Counted from the stretch's first letter, positions 44,477 to 54,844 are shown. The stretch: 64,000 nucleotides of DNA from Bradyrhizobium oligotrophicum S58 (GCF_000344805.1 NC_020453.1:3815001-3879000); one strand, 5' to 3'. The notes: generated by a model not told the origin, from the sequence alone. Translations and numbers: made by a program.

Positions 44477-46900
44477 ATGACGACCCCCAAACCCCGGCCG
44501 ACCATCGTTTACGGCGAGAGCCACGCCTATCCGGTTCTGCCGCTCCGCGACATCGTCGTCTTCCCGCACAACATCGTGCCCCTGTTCGTCGGCCGCGAGA
44601 AATCGATCCGCGCCCTTGAAGAGGTGATGAAGAACGACGCGCTGGTCATGCTGGCGACGCAGAAGAACGCGTCTGACGATGATCCTGCTCCGGACGCGAT
44701 CTATGAGACCGGCACGCTGGCGAGCGTGCTGCAGCTTCTGAAGCTGCCCGACGGCACCGTGAAGGTGCTGGTCGAGGGCCTGGAGCGCGCGCGCGTCGAG
44801 AAGTACACCGATCGCGCCGACTACTACGAAGCCACTGCCGTCGCGCTCGAAGACACCGATGCGAAGTCGGTGGAGGCGGAAGCGCTCGGCCGCTCCGTCG
44901 TGTCGGATTTCGAAAGCTATGTGAAGCTGAACAAGAAGATCTCGGCCGAGGTCGTCGGCGTCGTTCAGTCGATCACCGATTTCGGCAAGCTGGCCGATAC
45001 GGTCGCCTCGCACCTCGCCGTCAAGATCGCCGATCGCCAGGGCATCCTGGAGACGCTGTCCGTCACCACGCGCCTGGAGAAGGTGCTGGGCCTGATGGAG
45101 AGCGAGATCTCGGTGCTGCAGGTCGAGAAGCGCATCCGTTCGCGTGTCAAGCGCCAGATGGAGAAGACCCAGCGCGAGTACTACCTGAATGAGCAGATGA
45201 AGGCCATTCAGAAGGAGCTGGGTGACGAGGACGGCCGCGACGAGCTCGCCGATCTGGAAGAGCGCATCAACAAGACCAAGCTCTCCAAGGAAGCGCGCGA
45301 GAAGGCTCAGCACGAATTGAAGAAGCTGCGCCAGATGTCGCCGATGTCCGCGGAAGCGACCGTCGTGCGCAACTACCTGGATTGGCTGCTGTCGATTCCG
45401 TGGAACAAGAAGTCCAAGGTGAAGAAGGATCTGGAGGCCGCGCAGGCGGTTCTGGATGCGGATCACTATGGGCTGGAGAAGGTCAAGGACCGCATCGTCG
45501 AGTACCTGGCGGTGCAGTCGCGCGCCAACAAGCTGACCGGCCCGATCCTGTGCCTGGTCGGACCTCCCGGCGTCGGCAAGACCTCGCTCGGCAAGTCGAT
45601 CGCGAAGGCCACGGGGCGCGAATTCGTTCGCGTGTCCTTGGGCGGCGTGCGCGACGAGGCGGAGATCCGCGGTCACCGCCGGACCTATATCGGTTCGATG
45701 CCCGGCAAGATCATCCAGTCGATGCGCAAGGCCAAGACCTCGAATCCTCTCTTCCTGCTGGACGAGATCGACAAGATGGGCTCGGACTTCCGGGGTGACC
45801 CGTCGTCGGCGCTGCTGGAGGTCCTCGACCCCGAGCAGAACACGACGTTCAACGATCACTATCTGGAGGTCGACTACGACCTGTCGAACGTGATGTTCAT
45901 CACGACCGCGAATACGCTGAATATTCCCGGGCCGCTGATGGACCGCATGGAGATCATCCGCATCGCCGGCTACACCGAGACCGAAAAGCTCGAGATCGCC
46001 CGCAAGCACCTGATCCCCAGCGCGATCTCGAAGCACGGACTGGACTCGAAGGAGTGGTCGATCGACGACGATGCGCTGCTGCTCGTGATCCGGCGCTACA
46101 CCCGCGAGGCGGGCGTGCGTAACCTGGAGCGTGAGATTTCGACACTGGCCCGCAAGGCCGTGAAGGAGCTCATGATGTCCAAGAAGAAGTCGGTGAAGAT
46201 CACCGAGAAGACCGTCGAGGAATTCTTGGGTGTTCCGAAGTACCGCTACGGCGAGATCGAGAGCGATGACCAGATCGGCATCGTGACGGGTCTGGCGTGG
46301 ACGGATGTTGGCGGCGAGCTGCTGACGATCGAAGGCGTCATGATGCCCGGCAAGGGCAAGATGACGGTGACGGGCAATCTGCGCGACGTCATGAAGGAAT
46401 CGATCTCGGCGGCGGCCTCGTTCGTCCGGTCCAGGGCGATCAACTACGGCATCGAGCCGCCGTTGTTCGACCGGCGTGACATCCACGTCCACGTGCCGGA
46501 GGGGGCGACCCCGAAGGATGGCCCGTCGGCCGGCGTGGCGATGGCCACGACGATCATCTCGGTGATGACCGGCATTCCGGTTCGCCATGATGTCGCGATG
46601 ACCGGCGAGATCACCTTGCGTGGTCGCGTGCTGCCGATCGGCGGTCTGAAGGAGAAGCTGCTGGCCGCCTCGCGCGGCGGCATCAAGACGGTGCTGATCC
46701 CCGAGGACAACGCCAAGGATCTCACGGAGATCTCCGATGCGATCAAGGGCGGCATGGAGATCATCCCGGTGGCTCGTCTCGACGACGTCGTCGCCCGGGC
46801 GCTGGTGCGCAAGCCGGTGCCGATCGTCTGGGAAGAGGATACGAAGGTGCCGGTGAAGGCCGATGGCGACGAAGCCGCCGGCGGCCTGACCGCCCACTGA
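44477..46900 (+). CDS. lon: ATP-dependent protease Lon
   Basis: An 807-residue hexameric LonA protease. The substrate-binding N-domain (~15-210; [20 protein letters not shown]) and a coiled coil with [16 protein letters not shown] lead to the AAA+ module with Walker [17 protein letters not shown] and [17 protein letters not shown]. The peptidase domain has PKDGPSAG with the catalytic Ser and [10 protein letters not shown] with the catalytic Lys. It degrades misfolded and regulatory proteins. It stands last in the chaperone-protease block and is followed by a clear terminator. Confidence 0.98.
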   Translation: MTTPKPRPTIVYGESHAYPVLPLRDIVVFPHNIVPLFVGREKSIRALEEVMKNDALVMLATQKNASDDDPAPDAIYETGTLASVLQLLKLPDGTVKVLVEGLERARVEKYTDRADYYEATAVALEDTDAKSVEAEALGRSVVSDFESYVKLNKKISAEVVGVVQSITDFGKLADTVASHLAVKIADRQGILETLSVTTRLEKVLGLMESEISVLQVEKRIRSRVKRQMEKTQREYYLNEQMKAIQKELGDEDGRDELADLEERINKTKLSKEAREKAQHELKKLRQMSPMSAEATVVRNYLDWLLSIPWNKKSKVKKDLEAAQAVLDADHYGLEKVKDRIVEYLAVQSRANKLTGPILCLVGPPGVGKTSLGKSIAKATGREFVRVSLGGVRDEAEIRGHRRTYIGSMPGKIIQSMRKAKTSNPLFLLDEIDKMGSDFRGDPSSALLEVLDPEQNTTFNDHYLEVDYDLSNVMFITTANTLNIPGPLMDRMEIIRIAGYTETEKLEIARKHLIPSAISKHGLDSKEWSIDDDALLLVIRRYTREAGVRNLEREISTLARKAVKELMMSKKKSVKITEKTVEEFLGVPKYRYGEIESDDQIGIVTGLAWTDVGGELLTIEGVMMPGKGKMTVTGNLRDVMKESISAAASFVRSRAINYGIEPPLFDRRDIHVHVPEGATPKDGPSAGVAMATTIISVMTGIPVRHDVAMTGEITLRGRVLPIGGLKEKLLAASRGGIKTVLIPEDNAKDLTEISDAIKGGMEIIPVARLDDVVARALVRKPVPIVWEEDTKVPVKADGDEAAGGLTAH

Positions 46901-46920
46901 AGCTCCGGACAGATCAAGGA

Positions 46921-46949
46921 AACGGCGCCTTCGGGCGCCGTTTTCGTTT
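46921..46949 (+). terminator. Intrinsic terminator of lon
   Basis: AACGGCGCC, loop TTCG, GGCGCCGTT, then TTCGTTT: a 9-base perfect stem with a UUCG-type tetraloop, 20 bases after the lon stop. Confidence 0.9.
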
Positions 46950-46963
46950 GGGAGGAGAGCGCG

Positions 46964-47362
46964 ATGCAGATCGATGGTGGCTGCCACTGCGGCCGTATCA
47001 CCTACCAGGCGCAGATCGATCCCGACCGGGTCTCGATCTGCCACTGCACCGATTGCCAGACCCTGACCGGCTCCCCGTTTCGGGTGACAGTCATCTGTGC
47101 TGCTGAGGACGTGCGGCTGACTGCCGGTTCGCCGCGCCGATATACCAAGCTCGGCGACAACGGCCGGCCCCGTCACCAGCATTTCTGTAGCGACTGCGGA
47201 ACGCCGCTGTTTTCGAGCGGCGAGGGCGGCGGGGATTGGGGCATTCGCTGGGGCAGCATTCGCCAGCGCGACCGCTTGTCCCCGCGCCGGCAGATCTGGT
47301 GCGGTTCCGCAGTTGGTTGGCTTGACCAGATAACCGGTCTGCCCGGACGTCCCGGCGATTGA
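46964..47362 (+). CDS. GFA (glutathione-dependent formaldehyde-activating) family protein
   Basis: A 132-residue zinc protein: GGCHCGRITY, ICHCTDCQTLTGSPFR and FCSDCGTPLFSSG provide the paired cysteines of the Mss4-like GFA/CENP-V fold. Despite the family name, most members have no proven formaldehyde activity. GGGAGGAG lies 9-16 bases before the ATG. It is a single gene between the lon terminator and tRNA-Val. Confidence 0.87.
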   Translation: MQIDGGCHCGRITYQAQIDPDRVSICHCTDCQTLTGSPFRVTVICAAEDVRLTAGSPRRYTKLGDNGRPRHQHFCSDCGTPLFSSGEGGGDWGIRWGSIRQRDRLSPRRQIWCGSAVGWLDQITGLPGRPGD

Positions 47363-47404
47363 TCCAGAGGCGGGCAGGGGGTAAAGAAGCCCCCGCGCAT
47401 ATGC

Positions 47405-47481
47405 GGGCGGCTAGCTCAGCTGGTTAGAGCATCTCGTTTACACCGAGAGGGTCGGGAGTTCGAATCTCTCGCCGCCTACCA
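47405..47481 (+). tRNA. tRNA-Val (anticodon TAC)
   Basis: A 77-base cloverleaf: the acceptor GGGCGGC pairs with GCCGCCT (one G-U), the D-arm is GCTC...GAGC, the anticodon stem TCTCG/CGAGA encloses TTTACAC with TAC, the T-loop is GTTCGAAT, and CCA is encoded. It reads GUA and wobble valine codons. Confidence 0.96.
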
Positions 47482-47529
47482 TTCCCACCGTCGGGACGCA
47501 GCCTCGAACTGGTGCCGCTGCGGAAAGCT

Positions 47530-47718
47530 TCATTTCTCCAGGCTGATCGCGATCCTTTCAAGAAGCGCGTTGGTCCGTCGGGTTTCGTCGATCTGCCGCT
47601 CGTACAGCAGAGCGACTTTCTTGATCGATCCTCGGTGGCTGATCCAAAGCCACACGCCGATCAGAATCATGAACGGAAGCCAGGAGACAATCAGCTCCAC
47701 CAGCCATCGTTGCATCAC
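47530..47718 (-). CDS. Small conserved single-pass membrane protein
   Basis: A 62-residue protein MMQRWLVELIVSWLPFMILI... with one N-terminal membrane helix and a charged amphipathic tail (YERQIDETRRTNALLERIAI). The arrangement resembles small Bradyrhizobium proteins that look like the N-terminal anchor of FtsH without the protease. Function is unknown. It sits directly after tRNA-Val on the opposite strand. Confidence 0.65.
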   Translation of the reverse strand: MMQRWLVELIVSWLPFMILIGVWLWISHRGSIKKVALLYERQIDETRRTNALLERIAISLEK

Positions 47719-47928
47719 GACCGGCCCTCGTAATTCCGAGCTCTTTCTCAGGTAGTATGGGAGTTGCAGCGCAGCCTTGCATGGGCGCGTAGATGCGCTG
47801 GGTGGTCCATTTTCGACACGGTTTAAAATCCTTTTCAGTGGCCGTTGCGAAGCGCTTCGACGATTTCGCGTGGCGGTCGGCCGTCCTTACGCTAGGCTCA
47901 AGCTTGTTCAAACGTCGCGGACCAACCG

Positions 47929-48414
47929 ATGACCGACTTCCTGCGTCACTGCACCGGCGGACATGAGCGCAAGATCGCGGCGGGTGAGAACCTGCTGGAG
48001 GAGGGCCACGGCACTGGGCATCTCTACATCCTGCTCGAAGGCCGGTTGGAGGTGATCAAGGCCGGCGCGACCGTCGCTCTCGTGTCGGAGCCGGGCGCGC
48101 TGTTCGGCGAGATGTCGCTGCTGCTGGAGCAGCCGCACACGGCGACCGTGCGCGCGGCGGCGGATTGCCGCATCTACGAGATCCTTGATGCGCGGCGTTT
48201 CCTGGCGGAAAATCCTGAAGCGACGCTGTCGATCGCGCGCATGCTGGCGCAGCGGCTCAATGTCGCCAACACCTATCTCGCCGACCTGAAGCGGCAATAT
48301 GCCGGCCACGGCACCCATCTTTCTATGGTCGGAGAGGTGCTGCAGAGCATGATCAACCTGCCGCCGCAGCCGGTCTCGCCAGGAACGGATCTGGAATCCG
48401 ATCCACGGCTCTGA
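47929..48414 (+). CDS. Cyclic nucleotide-binding domain protein
   Basis: A 161-residue protein that is essentially one cNMP-binding beta-roll. HLYILLEGRLEVIKAG, EPGALFGEMSLLLEQPHTATVRAA (the phosphate-binding cassette, with Glu, and His-Thr-Ala in place of the usual Arg-Ser/Thr-Ala) and IARMLAQRLNVANTYLADLK follow the CRP pattern, but no helix-turn-helix follows. It is probably a ligand-sensing regulator of another protein, or no longer binds nucleotide given the changed cassette Arg. It overlaps the convergent phosphoesterase pseudogene by about 60 bases. Confidence 0.83.
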   Translation: MTDFLRHCTGGHERKIAAGENLLEEGHGTGHLYILLEGRLEVIKAGATVALVSEPGALFGEMSLLLEQPHTATVRAAADCRIYEILDARRFLAENPEATLSIARMLAQRLNVANTYLADLKRQYAGHGTHLSMVGEVLQSMINLPPQPVSPGTDLESDPRL

Positions 48415-49178
48415 GCCAGTCCGGCGCTGAAGTAACCGGCTGCGCCGGCCGCTGCAATGGGCTGGTGAGATCGATCCATTCGGCCTGTCCCGCCGCCAGC
48501 CAGAAGGCCTGCTGGGCATCACTGTCGAGCACGATGAAGGTCGGCGGCCGTCCCGGCTGCCGCCCGGTGTTGAACACCCAGGTCGCGCCAAGCCGGTCGA
48601 ACCATGAGCCGTTCTGGATGAAGGGCGACTGGTGAACGTGACCCGAGATCACCATCGTCGGCTGATGGCGTGCGATGAGGCTTCCGAGCTCCGTGTCGCC
48701 AAAAAAGCGTTTGCCGCCCCATCACCGGCGAATTGGCGGGCGGTGCATGATGCAGCCAGATCCAGCGTGCAGCCTGTCTCGCTGCAGCGGCTTCGAGCTG
48801 GCGTTCGATGGCCGCCTTGACCAGCGGACCGTCCCACCATGGGCAGACCGACACCAGCGTGTCGTCGATCAGAAGGTCGTCGCCATCGGCGGCAATGCCG
48901 AGCTCACGGAGCGTTCTGATCCAGGCCGCGATCTTCTCGCCATCAGGGCTGCGATCCTCCAGATCGTGATTGCCCGAGCAGATCAGCACGCGCGTCTTGG
49001 CCGCGAGCAGCGCCAGGTACTTCTTGACCACGACGATCTGCGCGCGGATGTCGACGATCGAAGCGAGATCGAGCGCGTCCCCGGCGAATACGACCGCGTC
49101 GAAATGGCCGGCGGCTGCGACCAGCCAGTCGAACTGCGGCAGCGCGTAGTGAAGATCGGCAACGACGAGACAGCGCAT
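48353..49178 (-). pseudogene. Calcineurin-like metallophosphoesterase, interrupted by a frameshift
   Basis: The first frame (start 49178) carries MRCLVVADLHYALPQFDW, VVFAGDALDLAS, LICSGNHDLEDRS and WIWLHHAPPANSPVMG, then turns to nonsense. From about 48720 the second frame continues as GKRFFGDTELGSLIARHQPT and MVISGHVHQSPF to the stop at 48353. The shift is one extra base in the C-run at 48717-48720 (GGGG on the coding strand). Together the parts make a complete ~274-residue phosphoesterase with all metal ligands, so it is either freshly inactivated or a homopolymer sequencing error. Confidence 0.8.
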
Positions 49179-49387
49179 GAGGCTCCTGACGGGGCTCGTC
49201 GAAGCAAGAGCGAGACCAGATTCCGCTTCCCGCTATCACATCTCAGCCGGCACCGGGCCAGCCTTTCGGCCGGCGGGAGCCTGTCCGAACCGTGGTGAGG
49301 CAAGTTATCGCGTGCTCGTGCCTTGACAGCGACGACCGCTGCGTGCGCGGATGCCGGCTCCGAGGATGACATCAGACAAGGCGCATC

Positions 49388-50245
49388 ATGCAATTGCCTG
49401 CAGGAGACGATCGCAACGCCGACCAGATCGCGTACTGGAACGGCCCCGGCGGTCAGCGCTGGTCGGACCGGCAGGCGGCGCAGGACATCCTGCTCGCGCC
49501 GGTGTCGCAGATCCTGATCGACCGCATCGCGGCCAAGCCGGGCGACCGCATCCTCGACGTCGGCTGCGGCTGCGGCGGTCTGGCCATCGCGCTGGCGGCG
49601 CGGGTCGCGCCCGGTGGCCACGTGCTCGGGGTCGACATCTCCGCGCCGATGCTCGAACGCGCCCGCGCGGTGGCGCGGGCAGGTCTCCCCGTGGAGTTCG
49701 TGCTGGCCGATGCCACCGTGCATCCGTTCGCGCCGGCGAGTTTCGACCTGCTGGTCTCGCGGTTCGGCGTGATGTTCTTCGCAGACCCGGTGGCGTCGTT
49801 CGCCAACATGCGCCGCGCGTTGAAGCCGGGCGGTCGCGTGGTGTTCGCCTGCTGGCGGGAGCCTAAGGCCAACCCCTGGATGATCGCGCCGCTCCAGGCG
49901 GTCTATCGCCATGTGCCGAAGCTGCCGGAGATGGCGCCGGAGGATCCGGGCCCGTTCGCCTTTGCGTCCGAGGCGCGGGTGACGCGCATCCTGGGCGAGG
50001 CCGGCTTCAACGACGTCGCGCTCGAGGCCCACGCGCTGTCGCTCGACATTGCGCTCGGGAACGGGCTCGACGCCGCCGTGCAATCGGCTTTCGAGATCGG
50101 CCCCGCCAGCCGTGCGCTGGAAGGGCATCCCCCGGCCACCCGCGAAGCGGCGCGGCAATCGGTCCGCGACCTGCTGGCGCAGCATCTGGCCGGCGACAGC
50201 GTCCCGCTCGCGGGCTCGATCTGGCTGGTGACGGCGGGCGCCTGA
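49388..50245 (+). CDS. Class I SAM-dependent methyltransferase
   Basis: A 285-residue UbiE/COQ5-like methyltransferase. Motif I is ILDVGCGCGGLAIALAARV at ~54-72, the post-I acidic loop is LGVDISAPMLERAR, motif II is FDLLVSRFGVMFFADP, and motif III is LKPGGRVVFACW. GPGGQRWSDRQAAQD near the N-terminus is typical of a group of stand-alone rhizobial enzymes. The acceptor is unknown. It is a single gene, convergent with pepT (22 bases between stops). Confidence 0.87.
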   Translation: MQLPAGDDRNADQIAYWNGPGGQRWSDRQAAQDILLAPVSQILIDRIAAKPGDRILDVGCGCGGLAIALAARVAPGGHVLGVDISAPMLERARAVARAGLPVEFVLADATVHPFAPASFDLLVSRFGVMFFADPVASFANMRRALKPGGRVVFACWREPKANPWMIAPLQAVYRHVPKLPEMAPEDPGPFAFASEARVTRILGEAGFNDVALEAHALSLDIALGNGLDAAVQSAFEIGPASRALEGHPPATREAARQSVRDLLAQHLAGDSVPLAGSIWLVTAGA

Positions 50246-50267
50246 CGGCTCCGCCGGGCCCCACGCC

Positions 50268-51524
50268 TCAGGCGCGCTCCTCCCAGATCATTGCCAGGTG
50301 GACGATGGTCTGCACCGCCTTCTCCATGTCACGGACGCTGACCCATTCCAGGCGCGAGTGGAAGGCGTGCTCGCCGGCGAAGATGTTGGGGCAGGGCAGG
50401 CCCATGAACGACAGGCGCGAACCATCGGTGCCGCCGCGGATCGAGGTGCGCACCGGCGTCAGCCCGGCGCGTCGGATCGCGTCCTCGGCATAGGTCACGA
50501 TCTCCGGATGGAGGTCGATGACCTCCTTCATGTTACGGTACTGCGCCTTGACCTGCATCTGGTAGCTGGAGCGCGGATAGTCCTTCATGACGTCCCGGAC
50601 GATGTCTTCGAGCAGCGCCTCCTTCTGCCGCAAGCCCTGTTCGCTGAAATCGCGCACGATGAAATCGAGCCGGGCCTGCTCCAGCGTGCCGGACATCCCG
50701 ACCGGATGCAGAAAGCCTTCCTTGCCCTCGGTCGTTTCCGGCGAGCAGGTGTCCTTGGGCAGTCGCTCCACGATGGCAGAGGCGATCTTGATCGCGTGCT
50801 CCATCTTGCCCTTGGCGAAACCGGGATGGGCGCTGACACCGGTGATGGTGATGGTGGCGCCGTCCGCAGAGAAGGTCTCGTCCTCGATATTCCCGGCGGT
50901 CTCGCCGTCCATGGTGTAGCCGTAGTCGGCGCCGAGCTTCTTCATGTCGACGCGGTCGACGCCGCGGCCGATCTCCTCGTCGGGCGTGAACAGGATCTTG
51001 ATCGTGCCGTGCTTGATCTGCGGGTTGTTCACCAGGACCTGCGCGGCGTCCATGATCTCGGCGATGCCGGCCTTGTTGTCGGCGCCGAGCAATGTGGTGC
51101 CGTCCGAGGTGACGATGTCATTGCCGATCTGGTCGTTGAGCGCCGGATGCTCGGCCGGACGGATCACCTGTGCCGGATCGCCCGGCAGGACGATATCGCC
51201 GCCCTGGTAGTTGTGCACGATCTGCGGCTTCACGCCGGCGCCGGAGCAGTCCGGGGACGTATCCATGTGCGAGCAGAAGCAGATCACCGGCACCTTTTTA
51301 TCGGTGGTCGCCGGGATGGTCGCATAGACATAGCCATGCTCGTCCAGATGAACATCCGCCAGCCCCATCGCCTGCAGCTCGGCGGCGAGCAGGCGGCCAA
51401 GATCCTTCTGCTTCATGGTCGAAGGGCAGGTTGGCGAGGTCGCGTCCGACTGGGTGTCGATCACGACATAGCGCAGGAAGCGCTCGGTCACGGAATGGGT
51501 GAAGCTGGGAAGACTGTCGGACAT
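50268..51524 (-). CDS. pepT: Peptidase T (tripeptide aminopeptidase)
   Basis: About 418 residues from ATG 51524 (a GTG at 51533 is the alternative). An M20B dizinc aminopeptidase releasing the N-terminal residue of tripeptides: FCSHMDTSPDCSGAGVKP, TLLGADNKAGIAEIMDAA, LFTPDEEIGRGVDRVDMKKL and the substrate-domain RGGTDGSRLSFMGLPCPN are the PepT blocks, and AFHSRLEWVSVRDME ends the catalytic domain. The length matches the family (~410). No purine-rich ribosome site is visible before either start. Confidence 0.94.
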   Translation of the reverse strand: MSDSLPSFTHSVTERFLRYVVIDTQSDATSPTCPSTMKQKDLGRLLAAELQAMGLADVHLDEHGYVYATIPATTDKKVPVICFCSHMDTSPDCSGAGVKPQIVHNYQGGDIVLPGDPAQVIRPAEHPALNDQIGNDIVTSDGTTLLGADNKAGIAEIMDAAQVLVNNPQIKHGTIKILFTPDEEIGRGVDRVDMKKLGADYGYTMDGETAGNIEDETFSADGATITITGVSAHPGFAKGKMEHAIKIASAIVERLPKDTCSPETTEGKEGFLHPVGMSGTLEQARLDFIVRDFSEQGLRQKEALLEDIVRDVMKDYPRSSYQMQVKAQYRNMKEVIDLHPEIVTYAEDAIRRAGLTPVRTSIRGGTDGSRLSFMGLPCPNIFAGEHAFHSRLEWVSVRDMEKAVQTIVHLAMIWEERA

Positions 51525-51533
51525 GGGCACCAC

Positions 51534-52177
51534 AAGGAGGATGGAGGAGCATATTACCGCTGATTGGGGGAGTTAATATATCAGAGTGGGGCCGCCGATG
51601 GTGAGATTGGCGGATGGCGAGATTGGATAAGACGGCATCCGAGTCCCTCGGTGGTGTGAAGTGCAATTTTCGGCTGGCCCTGATGATGGGCACGGCTCGC
51701 CGCAGCCGCATTACGACCGGCCGCGCGACGGTGACCTGGGGGGAATCCCGAGCCCGACGATTCCGACCTTATCGTCCTCGCGCAGATGCCAGGCGATTCG
51801 TGCATCGGTCGCCAGGATCTCCTCTATCTGCTTCTCGGCAGCCCGTTGGCGGCGGCCAGACGCCTCGAAGTGACGGCGATCGGACGGCTCGCCCGTTTTG
51901 CCATGCCCGGCCTCCTGGCTGATGATTTTGCGGCTCACCGTGGCAGGGGCGGCCAGGCCCATGGCCGGCGGCCTCCCGAACGAAACGGCTGAAACCTCCA
52001 CTTGGCTGATCGTGACGCAGACATTCGAGAGGGTCTCGGTCCTTCCAAGCCGGACGACCCCTGCCGGACCCTTTCTTCGGGGCTCGGCAAGGACTTCCCA
52101 CAGCTACGGGTTCATTGTCCTTGACTTCGAAACATCGCCCCTTTAAGTCGCACTCCTCCGCGGGATTTCGCGATCAC
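51534..52177. other. Intergenic region pepT / tRNA-Asp
   Basis: About 640 bases with one low-confidence ORF on the minus strand (51711-51962). The rest shows no recognisable gene, long dyad or promoter. Confidence 0.45.
51711..51962 (-). CDS. Hypothetical protein (83 aa), low confidence
   Basis: MGLAAPATVSRKIISQEAGH starts at ATG 51962 behind GGGAGG. The middle, RAAEKQIEEILATDARIAWH, is helix-forming and charged, unlike a random shadow frame, while the C-terminus is Pro/Arg-rich. No family is recognised. It lies alone between pepT and tRNA-Asp. Confidence 0.35.
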   Translation of the reverse strand: MGLAAPATVSRKIISQEAGHGKTGEPSDRRHFEASGRRQRAAEKQIEEILATDARIAWHLREDDKVGIVGLGIPPRSPSRGRS

Positions 52178-52254
<77 letters not shown>

Positions 52255-52393
52255 TTTTCGATGGCTTAGCATTCAATTTGATCTGTCCGCGCCGGGCTCC
52301 TGGGCCGCGCTGCGACGTCTCCTGATCCCGATCGTCTCTCCCTGCTGCACCGCGTATCCCGTGACGATGATCATCGTCTGCGATCAGCCATTA

Positions 52394-52418
52394 GAAAAGG
52401 CCGCCGATAGGGCGGCCT
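52394..52418 (-). terminator. Intrinsic terminator of the 65-aa membrane protein
   Basis: On the minus strand AGGCCGCC, a 5-base loop and GGCGGCCT are followed by TTTTCT, 35 bases after the small gene's stop. Confidence 0.75.
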
Positions 52419-52452
52419 GGCGCAACGGTTGGGATCGGCGGGGATGGTTGGC

Positions 52453-52650
52453 TCAGCGAACCATCGAGCCGTTGGAACTGGTCACGGCCACCGGCTTGCC
52501 GGCCTTCACGACGTGAGCGGCGGTCTGATCGTAGTCGACATTGGTGCGGGCCGCGATCCCGAAGGCGGTTACGGCGATGCCTGCGACAATGGCCACGATC
52601 ACGATCTTGAGGTGGGTCGAACGATCTGCGGAATGGAGCGAGTGGTTCAT
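52453..52650 (-). CDS. Small single-pass membrane protein (65 aa)
   Basis: MNHSLHSADRSTHLKIVIVA... starts at ATG 52650 directly after GGGAGG; the longer frame upstream has no such site. Residues ~13-34 form a membrane helix (LKIVIVAIVAGIAVTAFGIA), followed by a short polar tail ending NGSMVR. Such HLK...VAGIAV proteins are, from memory, common in Bradyrhizobium; function is unknown. The downstream terminator supports a real transcription unit. Confidence 0.7.
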   Translation of the reverse strand: MNHSLHSADRSTHLKIVIVAIVAGIAVTAFGIAARTNVDYDQTAAHVVKAGKPVAVTSSNGSMVR

Positions 52651-53265
52651 GTCAGCCTCCCGGCGTCTCAGAGCGCCACTTTGTTGCCGGAATGTGTACC
52701 TCCGCTTTGTTTCGATCCCGTTTCTTCGTTTCCTCAAAATGGTTTCATTGGTTGCAGCGCTCATTGCAGCAATCGGGAGTATGCGCGCCGGGACATTCCG
52801 CCGGCATTGGGCGGCATGGCCATCGGCCCGCCGGTCCGGCTCCGGGCACCGGCCTCGAGCCGCCGGCGGTCTTGATTCGGCTGCGTCTCGCGACCATCTA
52901 GCTCGGTAGCGGAAGCGGACAGGGCCATAGCTCATTGGCGAGAGATCGATCGCCGCTCCGTCATCCGTCTTCGACCATCTCCGGCCTGCGCACAACGCCG
53001 TGCGTGCTCGCGCGATTGCTGACCACGTCAGCATCCGTGAAGGCCACGCGCGACACCGTATTGCTGCGGGTCTGCGATGCGAGAGGTGCGCGCGTGTTTC
53101 GGTGGCCGCCATTCCCTGTGTGTCCGGGTTTCCGCAATGTGGGGAGGGCTGTCGGGCGGAAGACGGCTTGTCTTGCGCGGCTTGGTGCGCTGCGCTAAGG
53201 CTTCGACCAATTCCAATGCAACGAGTCTGTGGTTTGCACCGAAACCGCAGAGGAAAGTGGCGCCG
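52651..53265. other. Upstream region of the nuo operon
   Basis: 615 bases between the small membrane protein and nuoA. It should contain the nuo promoter, but no hexamer pair is convincing. AT-rich bases near 52690-52760 more likely serve the divergent small gene. No coding frame with family features is seen. Confidence 0.5.
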
Positions 53266-53631
53266 ATGACCGGCATCCTCCAGAACTATCTCCCCCTCGT
53301 CGTGTTCATAGGTGTCGCAGCCATCATCGGGGTGGTGCTCCTGATCGCCCCCTTCGTGGTCGCCTACCAGCAGCCCGATCCCGAGAAGCTCTCCGCGTAC
53401 GAATGCGGCTTCAACGCGTTCGACGACGCCCGCATGAAGTTCGACGTCCGCTTCTATCTGGTTGCCATCCTTTTCATCATCTTCGACCTCGAAGTCGCCT
53501 TCCTGTTCCCCTGGGCAGTCGCATTCGGCAAGCTCGGTGCGGCCGGCTTCTGGTCGATGCTGGTGTTCCTGGCCGTGCTGACGGTCGGGTTTGCCTACGA
53601 ATGGAAGAAAGGCGCGCTTGAATGGGATTGA
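53266..53631 (+). CDS. nuoA: NADH-quinone oxidoreductase subunit A
   Basis: A 121-residue, three-helix membrane subunit from ATG 53266 behind [29 protein letters not shown] is the conserved loop near the quinone channel, and [16 protein letters not shown] is helix 2 with the conserved acidic residues. It is the first gene of the complex I operon and overlaps nuoB by ten bases. Confidence 0.97.
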   Translation: MTGILQNYLPLVVFIGVAAIIGVVLLIAPFVVAYQQPDPEKLSAYECGFNAFDDARMKFDVRFYLVAILFIIFDLEVAFLFPWAVAFGKLGAAGFWSMLVFLAVLTVGFAYEWKKGALEWD

Positions 53632-54212
53632 GCCCGACCACGTCCTCGACCGGGCCGGCGATCGCTCCGGCCCCGAAGGGCATTCTCGATCCCGCGACCG
53701 GCAGGCCGATCGGTGCCAACGACCCGTATTTCCTCGAGGTCAGGCACGAATTGTCGGACAAGGGATTTTTCGTTGCCACCGCTGACGATCTCATCACCTG
53801 GGCCCGGACCGGCTCGCTGATGTGGATGACGTTCGGCTTGGCCTGCTGCGCCGTCGAGATGATGCAGGTCTCGATGCCGCGCTACGACGTCGAGCGTTTC
53901 GGCTTCGCGCCACGCGCCTCGCCGCGGCAGTCCGACGTGATGATCGTCGCAGGCACCCTGACCAACAAGATGGCCCCGGCGCTGCGCAAGGTCTATGACC
54001 AGATGCCGGAGCCGCGCTACGTCATCTCGATGGGCTCCTGCGCCAATGGCGGCGGCTACTACCATTATTCCTATTCGGTGGTCCGTGGCTGCGATCGCAT
54101 CGTTCCCATCGATATCTACGTGCCCGGCTGTCCGCCGACCGCCGAAGCGCTGCTGTACGGTGTTCTGCTGCTGCAGAAGAAGATCCGGCGCACCGGCACC
54201 ATCGAACGCTGA
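53622..54212 (+). CDS. nuoB: NADH-quinone oxidoreductase subunit B
   Basis: A 196-residue subunit carrying the terminal N2 [4Fe-4S] cluster. [13 protein letters not shown] supplies the tandem Cys pair, [19 protein letters not shown] the third Cys and [15 protein letters not shown] the fourth. The ~35-residue N-terminal extension before ANDPYFL is typical of Alphaproteobacteria. It passes electrons to quinone in the peripheral arm. Confidence 0.98.
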   Translation: MGLSPTTSSTGPAIAPAPKGILDPATGRPIGANDPYFLEVRHELSDKGFFVATADDLITWARTGSLMWMTFGLACCAVEMMQVSMPRYDVERFGFAPRASPRQSDVMIVAGTLTNKMAPALRKVYDQMPEPRYVISMGSCANGGGYYHYSYSVVRGCDRIVPIDIYVPGCPPTAEALLYGVLLLQKKIRRTGTIER

Positions 54213-54224
54213 AGGTTTTATCGC

Positions 54225-54830
54225 ATGGACGACGGCAGGCTCGACGCCCTTGGGCAGACGATCGTGAGCGCGCTTCCGGGCGCGGCGATCGGGCATTCGG
54301 TTGCTTTCAATCAGCTCACGGTGAACGTGGAGCCCGGCCGGATCGTCGAGGTCGTGAAATATCTGCGTGACGACCCGGGCTGCCGGTTCATCAACTTCAC
54401 CGACATCACGGCAGTGGACTATCCGGAGCGCGCCAAGCGCTTCGAGGTCGTCTACCACTTCCTGTCGCCGACCCTGAACACCCGCATCCGGCTCAAGGCG
54501 GAGGCCGACGAGACCACGCAGGTGCCGTCGATCATCGACGTGTTTCCCGGTGCCGACTGGTTCGAGCGCGAGGCCTATGACCTCTACGGCGTGATCTTCG
54601 TCGGCCATCCCGACATGCGCCGGCTCCTCACCGACTACGGCTTCGACGGCCATCCGCTGCGCAAGGACTTCCCGACCACCGGCTTCGTCGAGGTGCGCTA
54701 CGACGACCAGGAGAAGCGGGTGATCTACGAGCCTGTGAGGCTCAACCAGGAATTCCGCAAGTTCGATTTCTTGTCGCCCTGGGAAGGCGCGGACTATCCG
54801 CTGCCGGGCGACGAGAAAGCGAACAAGTGA
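54225..54830 (+). CDS. nuoC: NADH-quinone oxidoreductase subunit C
   Basis: A 201-residue 30-kDa-type subunit, separate from NuoD (not the fused NuoCD of enterics). [21 protein letters not shown] and [20 protein letters not shown], then [20 protein letters not shown] are the family signatures. It bridges NuoD, NuoB and NuoI in the peripheral arm. nuoD follows with 14 bases between. Confidence 0.97.
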   Translation: MDDGRLDALGQTIVSALPGAAIGHSVAFNQLTVNVEPGRIVEVVKYLRDDPGCRFINFTDITAVDYPERAKRFEVVYHFLSPTLNTRIRLKAEADETTQVPSIIDVFPGADWFEREAYDLYGVIFVGHPDMRRLLTDYGFDGHPLRKDFPTTGFVEVRYDDQEKRVIYEPVRLNQEFRKFDFLSPWEGADYPLPGDEKANK

Positions 54831-54844
54831 GTGGGAGCGCGAGC

